Below are positions 8,642 through 17,034 of a stretch of DNA of 64,000 nt, in pieces. Positions within the stretch are counted from its first letter, which is position 1. Each line of letters begins with the position of its first letter. The stretch is from Streptomyces actuosus (GTDB taxonomy: Bacteria > Actinomycetota > Actinomycetes > Streptomycetales > Streptomycetaceae), in assembly GCF_016921115.1 (NCBI RefSeq), contig NZ_JAFFZS010000006.1, forward strand, positions 186,001 through 250,000. Reading direction: 5' to 3'. The position numbers were made by a program, and so were the translations under genes. The notes under the pieces were generated by a model, which was not told the origin of the DNA, did no database searches, and saw only the letters and a program-made list of their open reading frames with translations.

Positions 8642-10177
8642 GTGCACCGACCTGCCACTGCCGAGGACGAGGTCGCCGCCGAGCTTGCCGTCGTACGCCC
8701 CGGTCTGGTGCCGGAGTTCGCCCGGCAGCTGCCGGGCGCCCGGGTGGCCGTGCTGACCAGGCTGTGGCGGGGGTTCGCCCATGAGCCACTGCCCTGGGTG
8801 GAGCGCCGTGAGAGCGCCGGGGGCGGTCTCACCCTGCGGCTGGCGGACGGCCGGCGGCTGCACGGCCCGGCCGCGGACCCGTACGCGACGGCCGACCGTG
8901 TGACGGCCGTGGAGCTGGACGGGGTGTCCCACGACCGGCCGGAGCGGCTGATGGCCGCCCTCGCCGTGCCGCATGCGACCGCGTTCTCCGCCGAACTCGC
9001 GCACAGCGTCGCTTCGTTGGCGCTGGCCCGGGCGGGCCGACCGGATCGCCCGAAAGAGTGGCCCACGACCGACTGGGAGTGGGAGCGGCAGGTGGTGGAC
9101 GGGCATCCGTATCACCCCAACTGCCGTTCCCGTCCCGGTTTTTCGGTGGCCGACCAGCTGGCGTACGGCCCGGAGCACGGACCGGTGGTGCGCCTGGGCC
9201 TGCTGGCGGTGCCGGCGGAGGAGTGCCTGGTGGCCGGGGACTGGCCGCGGTGGCTGAGGGAGCGGGGGCGGGTGGTGCTGCCGGTGCATCCGTGGCAGGC
9301 GGCGCACGTACTCGAGCGGGGTTGCGCGGAGGGGCCGGCCGCGCACCCGCTGATGCCGGTGCGCACGCTCGCGCTGCCGGAGGGCCCGCACGTCAAGACG
9401 GCGCTCAGCGCGCGGCTGACCTCGTCGGTGCGGGACATCTCCGTGGGCTCGGTACGGACTGCGGCGGCATTGTCGGCGTTCGCGGAGGACATCGCCGCCC
9501 GCACCGGCGGGTTGCTGCACGTCACCCGCACGCTGGGCGCGGCCGCTGCCGGCTCCCCCGACCTGGCGGCGGTGCTGCGCGAGTCACCGCGACAGTACGC
9601 GGGCCCGGGTGAGCACGTGGTCCCGGTCGCGGCCCTGCCCGCCACCGGGCTCACCGGATCACCGGCCTGGACGGCCGCGTTCGCGCGGCTCGCGCTCACG
9701 GTCGGCTTGCGGCTGCTCCAGATGGGGGTCGCACTGGAGGCACACGGCCAGAACCTGCTGGTGGTGCTGTCGGAGCAGGGCGAGCCCCGGCGGCTGGTCT
9801 ACCGCGACCTGGCGGACATCCGGGTCGGTCCGGCCCGGCTGGCCCGGCACGGCATCGCGCTGCCGGAGCTGTCCGAGCGCATCCTCACCGACGACGTGGC
9901 CGCCCTGCGGCGCAAGCTGTTCGGCTCCCTCGTGGCCGGCTCGCTGGCGGCGACAGCCGGTTCGGGTCCGGCCCTGGCGGCGGCGCTGGCGGCGGCCGTG
10001 CCGGACCTGCCGGGCACCTCCGACCTCCGGGCGCTGTGCGAACAGCCCGTGCCCGCGAAGGCGCTGACACTCATGCGGCTGTCCCGTGACGGCGGCGACC
10101 GGTGGACGGACCTGCCCCGCCCGGAGGCCGCCCCCGATCCGATAGCTGATGTCCCGTCACATCACTCGCCCCAATAG
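8642..10177 (+). CDS. NIS siderophore synthetase, IucA/IucC family (second)
   Basis: 511 aa, GTG start with GAGGAG eight bases upstream. Motifs in order are GHPYHPNCRSRPGF (the usual Lys of the HPxxKxR loop reads Cys-Arg here), VLPVHPWQ, HVKTALSARLTSSVRD, GVALEAHGQNLLVV and VYRDLADIRVG. It is shorter than its divergent partner and clearly a different subgroup, so the two probably do successive condensations on one scaffold. No amine hydroxylase, decarboxylase, exporter or receptor gene is next to the pair in this window, so the locus is incomplete or relies on genes elsewhere. The missing part may have been lost with the deletion near 6390. Confidence 0.88.
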   Translation: MHRPATAEDEVAAELAVVRPGLVPEFARQLPGARVAVLTRLWRGFAHEPLPWVERRESAGGGLTLRLADGRRLHGPAADPYATADRVTAVELDGVSHDRPERLMAALAVPHATAFSAELAHSVASLALARAGRPDRPKEWPTTDWEWERQVVDGHPYHPNCRSRPGFSVADQLAYGPEHGPVVRLGLLAVPAEECLVAGDWPRWLRERGRVVLPVHPWQAAHVLERGCAEGPAAHPLMPVRTLALPEGPHVKTALSARLTSSVRDISVGSVRTAAALSAFAEDIAARTGGLLHVTRTLGAAAAGSPDLAAVLRESPRQYAGPGEHVVPVAALPATGLTGSPAWTAAFARLALTVGLRLLQMGVALEAHGQNLLVVLSEQGEPRRLVYRDLADIRVGPARLARHGIALPELSERILTDDVAALRRKLFGSLVAGSLAATAGSGPALAAALAAAVPDLPGTSDLRALCEQPVPAKALTLMRLSRDGGDRWTDLPRPEAAPDPIADVPSHHSPQ

Positions 10178-10257
10178 GGTGATGACACTCCCCGGCGGCG
10201 TCGTACGGTGGTGGCTCCATGGGGGACACCCGACGCAAGAGGTGCGGGGAGCAGGAC

Positions 10258-11796
10258 ATGACCGACGTCGACAGCAGCGACGACCTGATGACACCGATCC
10301 GTCCCGAGCAGTTGGACCCGGGAGCGGTGATCGCGCAGTCGCTGGACAACCAGTGGGTTCCGGCGCAGCTCACGAAGGACATGATCGAACGGGGGAGGTC
10401 GCTGGACCAGGTGGCCCGGCAACGCGTGGCCGAGGTGCGGGCGGAGTACTTCCGCAGCCTCATCAACGCGAGCCAGGTCGTGGTCAACCGCGCCTACTTC
10501 TACAACAACGACGCCATCAACCGCGATCTGACGGAGGAGGGCGAGGCGCGCGAGGCGCACCGCAGGCTGCTGGCCTCGGGGGCGATCGTGCCCTTCCTGA
10601 TCAACGAGCGGCATCCGGGCGAGGAACCGCCCGCCCGTCTGCACGTGCGGCGCGAGGGGTTCACCGCGTGGCAGGAGACGCTGGCGGGGCTGGCGTCCAC
10701 CGACAGGGTGCGCTGCGTGCGGATGTCCTGGGACGATCCCGTCCACGACCGGGAGAACCGGGACCACACCCGCACGCTTCTGTTCCAGCCGTTCGCCGAG
10801 AAGGTGCAGGGGCTGACGGCGAAGGACATCGACGTCCTCGCCGCGCACGTCGGTGTCGGGCCCCAGGAGGCGGACCGGTTCGGGGCGCGTCTGGGCGAGG
10901 TGGTCGGGTTCAGCAACAGCCTGAGCGTCCGCCGGCAGCCGGTGGTGCGCAACACCCTGTACGAGGAGTTCGTCTCCGTCCCCGGCACGAATGTCGCGGA
11001 GGGCCGCTACGACCGGGACAAGCCGTTCGCCGCGGAGATCAAGCAGCTGCTGGACCTGATCTACAACGTCAACCTCGCCGACGCGCTGGGGCGGTACCCG
11101 CTCACCCCGGTGGGCAGCCTGCGGCGCGTGGTGCTGCAGGAGGCCCGCGAGGCCCGGGCGACGCCCGGTGTGATCGAGGATCCGGAGCAGTTGCAGACGT
11201 TCCTGCGGCGGCAGACCTTCGCCACCGTCCAGGACCACCTCACGCCGGCAGCGGTGGACGCGCTGACGCTGCGGGACATCGGGGAGCTGCGCCAGACGGC
11301 CGCCTGGCACGCCTACACGCGGGCGTTCGGCGAGCTGACGGCCTCCCCGGAGGCCTTTCAGGACTCCGTCGGGCGGGTCTTCGACCGCTACGTGGGGCTC
11401 AACTCCGAGATCCTCAGGCTGGCCCGGGAGCGCCGGCGGGCCCGCCCCAACCCGTGGCGGCCGGTGGTGGAGGTCGTCGTGACGGTGGGGGCCGCGGTGT
11501 TCACGGCCGTCAGCGGCAACGACGTGTGGGAGGTGACGGGGGCGGTCCTGCCGCTCGCGGTGACCGGCTCGCTGAGCGGTTCGGTGCAGCTGGTGCTGCG
11601 CAACCGGATCCACGGACGGCAGGAACAGAGGTTCGCCCGGGAGATCGCGAGTGTGCGGCTGGCCAGTGCCCGAGAATGGGAGGAGTTCCGCGATCTGGCG
11701 CGAAGGCTGCCGGGCTACCGGGAGGAGGCGGGCGCCGCGCCCACCGCCCGGGCGGCCACGACCACCCAGGACAACGAGGATCTGCCCGACTACTGA
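10258..11796 (+). CDS. unrecognised 512-aa protein with two C-terminal hydrophobic segments
   Basis: The ATG at 10258 is chosen because GGGGAG lies just upstream; an upstream in-frame ATG at 10219 has no ribosome site. The N-terminal 350 residues are soluble and mixed alpha/beta. They include a distinctive VVVNRAYFYNNDAINRDL stretch near residue 80 and FLINERHPGEE near residue 122. Residues about 400-445 contain two hydrophobic stretches around FTAVSGNDVWEV, suggesting membrane association or an oligomerising hairpin. The C-terminus is charged. I recognise no named domain. A Nudix hydrolase starts 44 bases downstream on the same strand. A sensor-effector role, for example in defence or stress, is conceivable but unproved. 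Confidence 0.8.
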   Translation: MTDVDSSDDLMTPIRPEQLDPGAVIAQSLDNQWVPAQLTKDMIERGRSLDQVARQRVAEVRAEYFRSLINASQVVVNRAYFYNNDAINRDLTEEGEAREAHRRLLASGAIVPFLINERHPGEEPPARLHVRREGFTAWQETLAGLASTDRVRCVRMSWDDPVHDRENRDHTRTLLFQPFAEKVQGLTAKDIDVLAAHVGVGPQEADRFGARLGEVVGFSNSLSVRRQPVVRNTLYEEFVSVPGTNVAEGRYDRDKPFAAEIKQLLDLIYNVNLADALGRYPLTPVGSLRRVVLQEAREARATPGVIEDPEQLQTFLRRQTFATVQDHLTPAAVDALTLRDIGELRQTAAWHAYTRAFGELTASPEAFQDSVGRVFDRYVGLNSEILRLARERRRARPNPWRPVVEVVVTVGAAVFTAVSGNDVWEVTGAVLPLAVTGSLSGSVQLVLRNRIHGRQEQRFAREIASVRLASAREWEEFRDLARRLPGYREEAGAAPTARAATTTQDNEDLPDY

Positions 11797-11840
11797 CCGC
11801 CCCCGGCTGGAGTGACCGTGCATCGTCTGCGAAGCGCCCG

Positions 11841-12572
11841 ATGAACCGCTACGAGGCCCTGCGCCGGGCTGTCCCCGAGTGGTTCAGCAACTCCCCCGGC
11901 GGCATCGATGTCCTGACGGACCGTGCCCTGGAGCGTCGGGCGCGCCGCGAGGTCACCCTCGCGCGGCACACTGGGCGGGGCCGCTTCGGTGCGCTGCGGG
12001 CGCGGTTGCGGGCGGCGCTGCGGCCGGTGCCGTCCGGTGTGGTGTCCGCGGGGCCGTACGTGTGGCATCTGCGTGACCCGGTGCGTTTCCCCGACGGGCG
12101 GCTGGGCCTGTACGACCGGCTCCTGCCGCCGCCGGAGGCCTCCCCCGGCGTGGTGGTGCTGCCGCTGCTGGGGGCCGAGGGGGACGTCGTCCTGATCGAG
12201 CACTACCGGCACGCGACCCGCAGCCGCCACTGGGAGGTGGTGCGCGGTTTCGGCGACCCGGGAGCCACCGCCGAGCAGAACGTCGCCCGGGAGCTCGAGG
12301 AGGAGATCGGCACCACCCCCGCGAAGGTGACGCCGCTGGGCGCGGTCCACCCCGACACCGGGCTCTGCGCGCACCGGGTGGAGCTGTACGCCGCCCGGAT
12401 CGAGCACGTGGGCGCCCTGGACGCCGGCGAGGCCATCGACCGGGCGATCACGGTGACACCGGACGAGGCGGAGGCGATGGCCGCCGACGGCCGGATCACC
12501 TGCGGCTTCACCCTGGCCGTGCTCTACCGGGCCCGGCTGGCGGGCCTGTTGGGCGGCGCCGGGCGGTCCTGA
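11841..12572 (+). CDS. Nudix hydrolase (ADP-ribose pyrophosphatase-like)
   Basis: 243 aa, ATG start. Residues about 95-215 form a Nudix domain: VVVLPLL, VVLIEHYRHATR, a Nudix box GFGDPGATAEQNVARELEEEIG, then a HPDTGLCAH loop. The catalytic R-E-L-E-E-E-I-G core is intact, but the first conserved Glu of G-x5-E is Ala (G-F-G-D-P-G-A). The layout matches ADP-ribose or nucleotide-sugar pyrophosphatases. The N-terminal 90 residues are an Arg-rich extension (MNRYEALRR...) not usual for the short enzymes. It lies 44 bases after the unknown 512-aa protein and may be co-transcribed with it. No membrane or signal sequence. Confidence 0.82.
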   Translation: MNRYEALRRAVPEWFSNSPGGIDVLTDRALERRARREVTLARHTGRGRFGALRARLRAALRPVPSGVVSAGPYVWHLRDPVRFPDGRLGLYDRLLPPPEASPGVVVLPLLGAEGDVVLIEHYRHATRSRHWEVVRGFGDPGATAEQNVARELEEEIGTTPAKVTPLGAVHPDTGLCAHRVELYAARIEHVGALDAGEAIDRAITVTPDEAEAMAADGRITCGFTLAVLYRARLAGLLGGAGRS

Positions 12573-12622
12573 CGGCCGCGGTCGTTTTGAAGCGGAGCGG
12601 CTTCGGTCAATAGGATCCGCCG

Positions 12623-13885
12623 ATGATCACAAGACAACGGCTGGCGGCAGGGCTGGGGGCCCTGCTCGCCGCGCTCGCGGCCGGGCTCGCGTTCCCGGCG
12701 GGGGCGGTCGCCGACGAGACCACCGCCAACGCACCGAAGGTCGATCTCGTCATCGACGTCAGCGGCTCGATGCGGGCGAAGGACATCGACGGGCAGTCGC
12801 GGATGGCCGCGGCGAAGCAGGCGTTCAACGAGGTGCTGGACGCCACCCCGGAGGAGGTGCGGCTCGGCATCCGCACCCTCGGTGCCACCTACCCCGGCGA
12901 CGACCGGAAGACCGGCTGCAAGGACACCGCGCAGCTGTTCCCGGTGGGGCCGCTGGACCGGACCGAGGCGAAGGCGGCGGTGGCCACCCTCACGCCGACG
13001 GGATGGACACCGATCGGCCCGGCGCTGCTGAAGGCCGCCGACGACCTCGACGGCGGCGAGGGTTCCAAGCGCATCGTGCTGATCAGCGACGGCGAGGACA
13101 CCTGCGCCCCGCTCGACCCGTGCGAGGTGGCCCGTGAGATAGCGGCCAAGGGCATCGGCCTGACCATCGACACACTCGGCCTGGTGCCGAACACGAAGAT
13201 GCGCAAGCAGCTCAGCTGCATCGCCGAGGCGACCGGCGGCACGTACACCTCCGTCGAGCACGCGGACGAACTCAGTGACCGTGTGAACCAGTTGGTGGAC
13301 CGTGCCGCCGATCCCGTGGTCACGCCGGTGGCCACCGAGGGCGCGGCGGAGTGCGCCAAGGCACCGACGCTGAAGTCCGGCCTGTACACCGACCGCGAGG
13401 AGTTCGGCCGGGAGCGCTGGTACCGGGTGGACGTCGAGCCGGGCCAGGAGCTGCGGGCGGCGGTGAGCGTGGCAGCGGACCGCGCGGTCAGCCCGGACTA
13501 CGGTGTGCTGCTGCGCGCCGTGACGGTGCACGGCCGTGAGATCGTGCGCGGAGAGGCCGCGGGCAACGGCCGTACGGATGTGGTCTCCACCGGCCTGCGC
13601 TATCCGAAGGCCGAGAGCGACGACGAGGAGGCGCCCGCCGAGACGGTGTGCCTGCAGGTCACGCACTCCTTCGCGGCGGCGGCCGGGGTGAAGAGCACGC
13701 CGGGCCTGCCGCTGGAGCTGACCGTGGACGTGGTGGACGGCCCGTCCCCGGCGGGCGACGTGGCCTCGTTCGGGCTGGGCCGCGGCTGGTGGCTGCTGGG
13801 CGCCCTGGTCGTCGCCGGCTTCCTGGGCGGTCTGGTGTGGGGCTGGCTGTCACGCTGGCGTGTCGCGGTGTGGAGGACCAACTGA
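12623..13885 (+). CDS. secreted/membrane-anchored von Willebrand factor A protein
   Basis: 420 aa. A Sec-type signal (residues 1-30, ending ...AGAVADE) is followed by a VWA domain with an intact MIDAS start D-V-S-G-S-M near residue 49, the T of WTPIGPALL and the D of VLISDGEDTC. Cys pairs (C-K-D and T-C-A-P-L-D-P-C) suggest disulfides outside the cell. After a beta-rich region comes one C-terminal membrane span (about 392-410) and a short Arg-bearing cytoplasmic tail. Its stop overlaps the next start (TGATG), so the two are co-translated. Likely a metal-dependent adhesion or sensing protein at the cell surface; the ligand is unknown. Confidence 0.85.
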   Translation: MITRQRLAAGLGALLAALAAGLAFPAGAVADETTANAPKVDLVIDVSGSMRAKDIDGQSRMAAAKQAFNEVLDATPEEVRLGIRTLGATYPGDDRKTGCKDTAQLFPVGPLDRTEAKAAVATLTPTGWTPIGPALLKAADDLDGGEGSKRIVLISDGEDTCAPLDPCEVAREIAAKGIGLTIDTLGLVPNTKMRKQLSCIAEATGGTYTSVEHADELSDRVNQLVDRAADPVVTPVATEGAAECAKAPTLKSGLYTDREEFGRERWYRVDVEPGQELRAAVSVAADRAVSPDYGVLLRAVTVHGREIVRGEAAGNGRTDVVSTGLRYPKAESDDEEAPAETVCLQVTHSFAAAAGVKSTPGLPLELTVDVVDGPSPAGDVASFGLGRGWWLLGALVVAGFLGGLVWGWLSRWRVAVWRTN

Positions 13886-14697
13886 TGCGTATCACCAAGG
13901 CGCTGAGCGCCGCGCTGCTCGCCCTCGGCCTGGCGGCGGGCCCGGCGGCAGCCGACTCCTCCCCCTCGCCCGAGCCGTCGGGCGGCAGCGGCGCGCCGAC
14001 CGAGGCGGGCACCTCGTTCCGCACGGCGGCGGAGATGGAGCAGGGCCGGACCGCGACCGCGAGTGGTTCCACGGGGGACTACCTGTACTGGTCGTTCCCG
14101 GCGGACACCGGCCAGCGGCCCACGGTCACGGCGACGGTGAAGCTGCCCCCGTCGCAGTCGGGCCGCCAGACCTGGCAGGTCGACGTGTACGACGGACTGC
14201 GGCGCCGCCAGGCCTGCCAGTACGGCGCGCAGACGCGCACGGCCGCCCCGGGCGGCTCCACGGTCGAGCTGTCCTGCACGCTGCGCACGGTCCGGTCCTG
14301 GTCGGAGCCGTGGGCGGACGACCCGCTGCCGGGAACGTACTACATCCGGCTGACCGTGGTGGGCCTGACCCAGGACGATCTCGGACTGCCCGTCAGCACC
14401 GAGGTGCGCGTGGAGTCCAAGGACATCGGTGGTGCGGCGGCGGTGGACGGCTCGCTGGCGAAGCCGCTGGTGCCGGGAATCGCGGTGACGTCGGCGGACG
14501 AGGACTCGGGCGACGGCAAGTCGGCCGCGGCGGTGCTGTCGGCCATCGACCCGGACGACGGCTGGTCCTCCGGCTGGTGGACCGACCGCTGGGTGTGGAC
14601 GGCGATCGGCGGCATGCTGGCCGCGCTCGCGGGCATCGGGGGCTACGTGCTCACGCGCGGCCCGGGCCGCCCCTCGCGGGTGCCCCCGGCCGGGTGA
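13885..14697 (+). CDS. secreted, C-terminally anchored partner of the VWA protein
   Basis: 270 aa. The ATG overlaps the upstream stop codon (TGATG), showing tight coupling. Signal peptide at about 1-24 (ALLALGLAAGPAAADS), a Ser/Pro/Gly linker, then a beta-rich domain (SGDYLYWSFP, WQVDVYDGLRRR, GTYYIRLTVVGL) with Cys residues, and one membrane span at about 240-258 with a short basic tail. I know of similar paired VWA-plus-partner genes in streptomycetes but no assigned function. It probably forms a surface complex with the VWA protein. A strong hairpin follows at 14851. Confidence 0.75.
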   Translation: MRITKALSAALLALGLAAGPAAADSSPSPEPSGGSGAPTEAGTSFRTAAEMEQGRTATASGSTGDYLYWSFPADTGQRPTVTATVKLPPSQSGRQTWQVDVYDGLRRRQACQYGAQTRTAAPGGSTVELSCTLRTVRSWSEPWADDPLPGTYYIRLTVVGLTQDDLGLPVSTEVRVESKDIGGAAAVDGSLAKPLVPGIAVTSADEDSGDGKSAAAVLSAIDPDDGWSSGWWTDRWVWTAIGGMLAALAGIGGYVLTRGPGRPSRVPPAG

Positions 14698-14850
14698 CAC
14701 CGCCGACCCGGTGACGTGACGTCATCCGGTCCCGAGGTGTTCGACGGGTGCGGCGGGACGGGCGTCACGGGGGCCGCGGCGCCGTCGGCACCGGGAGTCG
14801 ACGTCACGACGGCCCGCCGCAGTCGGCGGTGCGGCCGGACCCGCCGTCAC

Positions 14851-14885
14851 GAGGGCCTGTCGCACCGATGGTGCGACAGGCCCTC
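14851..14885. terminator. bidirectional terminator hairpin
   Basis: A perfect 16-bp inverted repeat (GAGGGCCTGTCGCACC and its complement) separated by GAT, lying between two convergent genes: the VWA partner ending at 14697 and the HxlR gene whose stop is at 14887. No U-tract follows, as is common in streptomycetes. Confidence 0.85.
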
Positions 14886-14886
14886 G

Positions 14887-15525
14887 TCACGTCTCCCGCA
14901 GCTCCTTCGCGGGCGCGCCGTCGCCCTGCACCTCGACCCGTCCGTCGCGCACCGCGCCGAGGAGGCCCAACTCCCCGCGGGCCAGGGCCGTGCACGTCGC
15001 GGAGTCCAGGACCAGCCGGACGTCGGGGTCCCCCGGAGCGGGCCCGTCGCCGTAGACCGGCGCCTCCGGGACGCCGACGTGGAGGTGGAAGACACCCTCC
15101 TCCAGCCGGACCTCGACGAGTCCCGCCCACCCGACCCGCCGCTCCAGTTCCCTGAGCAGCGGCAGCGCGAACCAGTGCGCGCGCACCGCGTCGGTGGCGC
15201 GCCGCTCCGCCAGCTCAACCTGCCCCCACTCCCCGAGCGCCTGCAGCACGGGCAGCAACCCCTTCCCGCGCGGGGTGAGTTCGTAGACGTACGCGGCGCC
15301 GGGCGGGAGCAGCCTGCGTCGCTCCGCGAGCCCGTCGCGCTCCATGTCCTTCAGCCGAGAGGCGAGGACGTCGGTGCTCACCCCCGGCAGATCCGCGTGC
15401 AGGTCGGTGTAGCGGCGCGGCCCGGCGAGCAACTCCCGGACGATCAGCAGGGTCCAGCGGTCGCCGACGACATCGAGGGCGCGGGCGGTGGAACAGTACT
15501 GGTCGTAGCTTCGGCGAGGAGACAT
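14887..15525 (-). CDS. HxlR-family transcriptional regulator
   Basis: 212 aa, ATG start. The N-terminal HxlR winged helix is clear: YCSTARALDVVGDRWTLLI, RYTDLHADLPGVSTDVLASRL, GLAERRRLLPPGAAYVYELT. HxlR proteins are normally about 110 aa; here a C-terminal domain of about 100 residues is added (from about residue 105, with FHLHVGVPEAPVYGDG), resembling an SCP2/sterol-carrier-like ligand pocket. It diverges from an aminotransferase gene across 84 bases holding two palindromes, so it most likely represses itself and the aminotransferase in response to a small ligand. Confidence 0.85.
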   Translation of the reverse strand: MSPRRSYDQYCSTARALDVVGDRWTLLIVRELLAGPRRYTDLHADLPGVSTDVLASRLKDMERDGLAERRRLLPPGAAYVYELTPRGKGLLPVLQALGEWGQVELAERRATDAVRAHWFALPLLRELERRVGWAGLVEVRLEEGVFHLHVGVPEAPVYGDGPAPGDPDVRLVLDSATCTALARGELGLLGAVRDGRVEVQGDGAPAKELRET

Positions 15526-15547
15526 GCGACGCAGTCTAGACAAGTTG

Positions 15548-15582
15548 TTGGACTTTCCAAGCTTCCACTTGGTAAAACCAAG
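15548..15582. promoter_or_regulatory. probable HxlR operators in a divergent promoter
   Basis: Two palindromes lie between the divergent HxlR and aminotransferase genes: TTGGACTTTCCAA (15548-15560) and CTTGGTAAAACCAAG (15568-15582), centres 21 bp apart. The region is AT-richer than its surroundings. The position suits repression of both genes by the HxlR protein; the assignment is inferred. Confidence 0.55.
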
Positions 15583-15609
15583 CAACGTCAGATTCCGGAG
15601 GGACGGCGC

Positions 15610-16818
15610 ATGGAGTTCCGGCAGTCGAACAAACTCAGCGAGGTCTGCTACGAGATCCGCGGACCGGTGATCGAGCACGCCGACGCCCTGGAGGAGGCAG
15701 GCCACAGCGTGCTGCGCCTCAACACGGGCAACCCGGCCCTCTTCGGCTTCGAGGCGCCGGAGGAGATCCTCCAGGACATGATCCGCATGCTCCCCCGGGC
15801 ACACGGCTACACCGACTCGCGCGGCGTCCTCTCCGCCCGGCGGGCGGTCGCCCAGCGCTACCAGAACCTGGGCCTGGAGGTAGGCGTGGACGACGTCTTC
15901 CTCGGCAACGGCGTCAGCGAGCTGGTGTCGATGGCGGTGCAGGCCCTGGTCGAGGACGGCGACGAGATCCTCGTACCCGCGCCCGACTTCCCCCTCTGGA
16001 CGGCGGTGACCACGCTGGCGGGCGGCAAGGCGGTCCACTACCTCTGCGACGAGCAGGCGGAGTGGTACCCGGACCTGGCCGACATGGCGTCGAAGATCAC
16101 GGACCGCACCAAGGCCGTCGTGATCATCAACCCCAACAACCCCACCGGCGCGGTCTACCCCGAGGAGGTCGTCGAGGGCATCCTCGACCTGGCCCGCCGG
16201 CACGGCCTGATGGTCCTCGCCGACGAGATCTACGACCAGATCCTCTACGACGACGCCGTGCACCACTCGGCCGCCGCCCTCGCCCCCGACCTCGTCGTCC
16301 TCACCTTCTGCGGCCTGTCCAAGACGTACCGGGTGGCGGGCTTCCGTTCGGGCTGGCTGGTGGTGACGGGCCCCACGCAGCACGCACGTGACTACCTGGA
16401 GGGCCTGACCATGCTGGCCTCCATGCGCCTGTGCGCCAACGCGCCCGCCCAGTACGCCATCCAGGCCGCCCTCGGCGGACGCCAGTCCGTCCGCGAGCTG
16501 ACCGCACCCGGCGGCCGGCTGCACGAGCAGCGCAACGTCGCCTGGGAGAAGCTCAACGAGATCCCCGGTGTGTCCTGCGTGAAGCCGAAGGGCGCGCTCT
16601 ACGCGTTCCCCCGCCTGGACCCCGCCGTCCACCGGATCCACGACGACGAAAGGTTCGTCCTGGACCTTCTGCTGCGCGAGAAGATCCAGGTCGTCCAGGG
16701 CACCGGCTTCAACTGGCCCACCCCCGACCACTTCCGCATCCTGACGCTCCCCCACGCCGACGACCTGGAGGCGGCGATCGGGCGGATCGGGAGGTTCCTG
16801 GGCGGGTACCGGCAGTAG
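15610..16818 (+). CDS. class I PLP aminotransferase, alanine transaminase type (AlaA/AlaC-like)
   Basis: 402 aa, ATG start. PLP fold-type I features in order: NTGNPALFGF, GYTDSRGVLSARRAVA, GNGVSELVSMAVQAL, NPNNPTGAVYP, ADEIYDQILYDD, and the Schiff-base lysine in FCGLSKTYRVAGFRSGW (Lys238), with the C-terminal substrate Arg in HFRILTLPH. The pattern matches glutamate-pyruvate aminotransferases that make alanine from pyruvate and glutamate. Cytoplasmic. It diverges from the HxlR regulator, so expression is likely responsive to that regulator's ligand. Confidence 0.88.
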   Translation: MEFRQSNKLSEVCYEIRGPVIEHADALEEAGHSVLRLNTGNPALFGFEAPEEILQDMIRMLPRAHGYTDSRGVLSARRAVAQRYQNLGLEVGVDDVFLGNGVSELVSMAVQALVEDGDEILVPAPDFPLWTAVTTLAGGKAVHYLCDEQAEWYPDLADMASKITDRTKAVVIINPNNPTGAVYPEEVVEGILDLARRHGLMVLADEIYDQILYDDAVHHSAAALAPDLVVLTFCGLSKTYRVAGFRSGWLVVTGPTQHARDYLEGLTMLASMRLCANAPAQYAIQAALGGRQSVRELTAPGGRLHEQRNVAWEKLNEIPGVSCVKPKGALYAFPRLDPAVHRIHDDERFVLDLLLREKIQVVQGTGFNWPTPDHFRILTLPHADDLEAAIGRIGRFLGGYRQ

Positions 16819-17034
16819 CGGCCCGCGCCGGTCACCTGCCGTTGCCGGCCCGCGGCCCGGCAACGGTGCCCCGGCCGCCCCCGCTCGGACCCGGCACGGC
16901 GGCGCGCCGGGTCCGGGCGGCCCGCGTGCCGTACGGCGGGACCTCGGGTAGGCCCCTCGGGTCGGCCTGCCCCGGCGGACCCCGCACGGGTGCGGCACCG
17001 CGAAGCCGGGGGGTCGGGCTCGTAGCCTGGGGAC

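Noticed and set aside
15541..15600. A riboswitch or attenuator before the aminotransferase
   Set aside because: Only short palindromes are present, with no extended stem set; operators explain them better.
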